Assembly: GCF_009856625.1 (NCBI RefSeq)
Contig: NZ_CP047241.1
Coordinates: 1,116,001-1,180,000 of the forward strand
DNA from: Aquitalea denitrificans
Lineage (GTDB): Bacteria; Pseudomonadota; Gammaproteobacteria; Burkholderiales; Chromobacteriaceae
Length of the DNA stretch: 64,000 bases
Reading direction: 5' to 3'
Position numbers and translations under genes: made by a program. Each line of letters begins with the position of its first letter. Position 1 is the first letter of the stretch. Shown one piece after another: positions 62,931 through 64,000 of the stretch. Below the pieces are notes generated by a model that was not told the origin of the DNA, made no database searches, and saw only the letters and a program-made list of their open reading frames with translations.

Positions 62931-63006
62931 TGGGGTGGATGATGGGGCTCGAACCCACGACAACAGGAATCACAATCCTGGACTCTACCAACTGAGCTAC
63001 ATCCAC
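62931..63006 (-). tRNA. tRNA-His (GTG), copy 1 of operon
   Basis: Sequence identical to the other tRNA-His, 50 bp apart, same strand; G(-1) is encoded at 63007. A recent tandem duplication or kept gene dosage. Confidence 0.97.
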
Positions 63007-63055
63007 CACAGGGTGCTGCATTCTACTACAACTGTTGCCAGTACTGCTTGAGCAC

Positions 63056-63132
63056 TGGCGCGCCCGACAGGAATCGAACCTGTAACCCCCGGCTTAGAAG
63101 GCCGGTGCTCTATCCAGTTGAGCTACGGGCAC
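63056..63132 (-). tRNA. tRNA-Arg (TCT)
   Basis: 77 nt; acceptor GTGCCCG / CGGGCGC, anticodon loop CTTCTAA with anticodon TCT, T-loop GGTTCGATTCC, discriminator G and encoded CCA. Second gene of the operon. Confidence 0.96.
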
Positions 63133-63151
63133 ACACGTATCGGGCTTTTTC

Positions 63152-63228
63152 TGGTCGGGGCGGCGGGATTCGAACTCGCGACCCCCTGATCCCAAATCAG
63201 GTGCGCTACCAGGCTGCGCTACGCCCCG
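63152..63228 (-). tRNA. tRNA-Pro (TGG)
   Basis: 77 nt; acceptor CGGGGCG / CGCCCCG, anticodon loop TTTGGGA with anticodon TGG, T-loop AGTTCGAATCC and encoded CCA. First gene of the operon. Confidence 0.96.
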
Positions 63229-63243
63229 ACGACAGAGAACGCA

Positions 63244-63272
63244 AGTATACGGACAGGCCTGTTTTCTGTCAA
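63244..63272 (-). promoter_or_regulatory. Sigma-70 promoter of the tRNA operon
   Basis: Minus strand: TTGACA, 17-bp spacer, TATACT, a near-perfect consensus, with the start expected near 63237, just before tRNA-Pro. Fits the heavy demand for tRNA transcription. Confidence 0.88.
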
Positions 63273-63490
63273 CACCATGTTGCAATCTTTTTTCGGGGTG
63301 CTGTCGGGCCGGCTATGGTGGAGCCGACATTCGGCTGTAACACTGGCATGACTAACTGCATGATATATAGATGCTTATTTTGCTAATTTTTCTTTACGTG
63401 AAATTATTCCTAATGTATTTTTGTGGTTTCGTAAAAAGCCAAAAAATGAGAAAATTGCCGCCTCTTTTCAAGTTCCATACGGAATCAGGC

Positions 63491-64000
63491 ATGGCGGCGC
63501 AACTCATTGATGGTAAGGCAGTAGCAGAACAACTCATCGCCAAGGTAGGCGAAGGTGTAAAGCAGCGTGTGGCTGCAGGCAAGCGCGCACCGGCGTTGGC
63601 GGTCATCCTGGTCGGTAACGATCCGGCCTCCAGCGTTTATGTAGGCAGCAAGAAGCGCTCTTGCGAAAAGGCGGGCATCCGTTCGGTTGCCTACGATCTG
63701 CCGGCTGAAACCAGCCAGCAGGAATTGCTGGATATCATCGATACCCTGAATGCCGATGCCACCGTGGACGGCATCCTGGTTCAGCTGCCGCTGCCCAAGC
63801 AGATCGACCCGCAAGCCGTGATCGAGCGTATCGATCCCAAAAAGGACGTCGATGGCTTCCATCCCTACAATATGGGTCGTCTGGCCATCAAGATGCCGCT
63901 GCTGCGTCCGTGCACGCCGCGCGGTGTGATGACCCTGCTGGAAGAATACGGCATCGACCCCAAGGGCAAGAAAGCCGTGATCGTGGGTGCTTCCAATATC
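63491..64000 (+). CDS. folD: Methylenetetrahydrofolate dehydrogenase/cyclohydrolase FolD (3' truncated by window)
   Basis: The first 170 codons of a bifunctional one-carbon enzyme interconverting 5,10-methylene- and 10-formyl-tetrahydrofolate. Seen: QLIDGKAVAEQL, LAVILVGNDPASSVYVGSKKRSCEKAGI in form (catalytic Tyr and Lys-56 region), VDGILVQLPLP, PKKDVDGFHPYNMGRL and the beginning of the NADP site, VIVGASNI. The gene continues past the window end. An AT-rich 150 bp with possible promoter elements lies between the tRNA promoter and the start. Confidence 0.97.
   Translation, partial: MAAQLIDGKAVAEQLIAKVGEGVKQRVAAGKRAPALAVILVGNDPASSVYVGSKKRSCEKAGIRSVAYDLPAETSQQELLDIIDTLNADATVDGILVQLPLPKQIDPQAVIERIDPKKDVDGFHPYNMGRLAIKMPLLRPCTPRGVMTLLEEYGIDPKGKKAVIVGASNI

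Noticed and set aside
1..64000. CRISPR array or toxin-antitoxin module
   Set aside because: No regularly spaced direct repeats and no recognisable toxin-antitoxin pair were found on reading the window.

Overview
The window is high-GC chromosomal DNA from a betaproteobacterium, most likely of the Neisseriales/Chromobacteriaceae (Chromobacterium, Aquitalea or Vogesella-like). The best clue is a 297-residue iron phenylalanine hydroxylase that resembles the Chromobacterium violaceum enzyme almost throughout. A complete Nar respiration locus, dadAX and many sensory kinases fit a free-living, motile freshwater or soil organism. The genus is inferred, not proven.

Layout. 1-2.4 kb: end of a siderophore-uptake operon (fhuB end, fhuD), then convergent moaA. 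2.5-19.3 kb: nitrate respiration. This holds a narX-narL-diguanylate cyclase operon (-), divergent narK1-narK2, a chemoreceptor with a nitrate-sensing NIT domain, a lone fimbrial subunit gene, and narGHJI with a strong terminator. MoaA supplies an early step of the molybdenum cofactor used by NarG. 19.3-28.5 kb: LysR regulator, GH1 phospho-beta-glucosidase, alkA-ogt DNA repair pair, cardiolipin synthase divergent from a KirBac potassium channel, a DUF808 membrane protein, and an Lrp-type regulator divergent from phhA. 28.5-36.4 kb: a tightly packed five-gene signalling operon (-) with a Cache-domain kinase, single-domain receiver, hybrid kinase with Hpt, HD-GYP response regulator and HDOD-REC-GGDEF protein, so it carries both synthesis and breakdown enzymes for cyclic di-GMP.

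36.7-41 kb is the accessory part. It has a membrane-anchored GNAT-like protein and, divergent from it, a textbook sigma-54 promoter followed by a short non-coding transcript unit ending in an intrinsic terminator (candidate small RNA). Next comes an AT-richer outer-membrane protein gene flanked by a pair of about 130-bp inverted repeats, and then a BRO-N family gene behind a highly structured leader. 41-44.2 kb: DUF1501/DUF1800 secreted pair and a small periplasmic protein.

44.3-48.6 kb: a TPP-riboswitch-controlled thiamine uptake operon (thiB, a GNAT acetyltransferase, thiP, thiQ). 48.6-53.6 kb: YbaK-type deacylase, a soluble PAS chemoreceptor, and an Lrp-type regulator divergent from dadA-dadX (D-amino-acid catabolism). 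53.7-62.6 kb: small membrane protein, a PAS-rich sensor kinase with a FixJ-type regulator next to an orphan periplasmic binding protein, two pirins with a divergent LysR regulator, and a GntR/FCD regulator. 62.8-63.3 kb: a tRNA operon on the minus strand (Pro, Arg, His, His) with a near-consensus promoter and terminator. The window ends inside folD.
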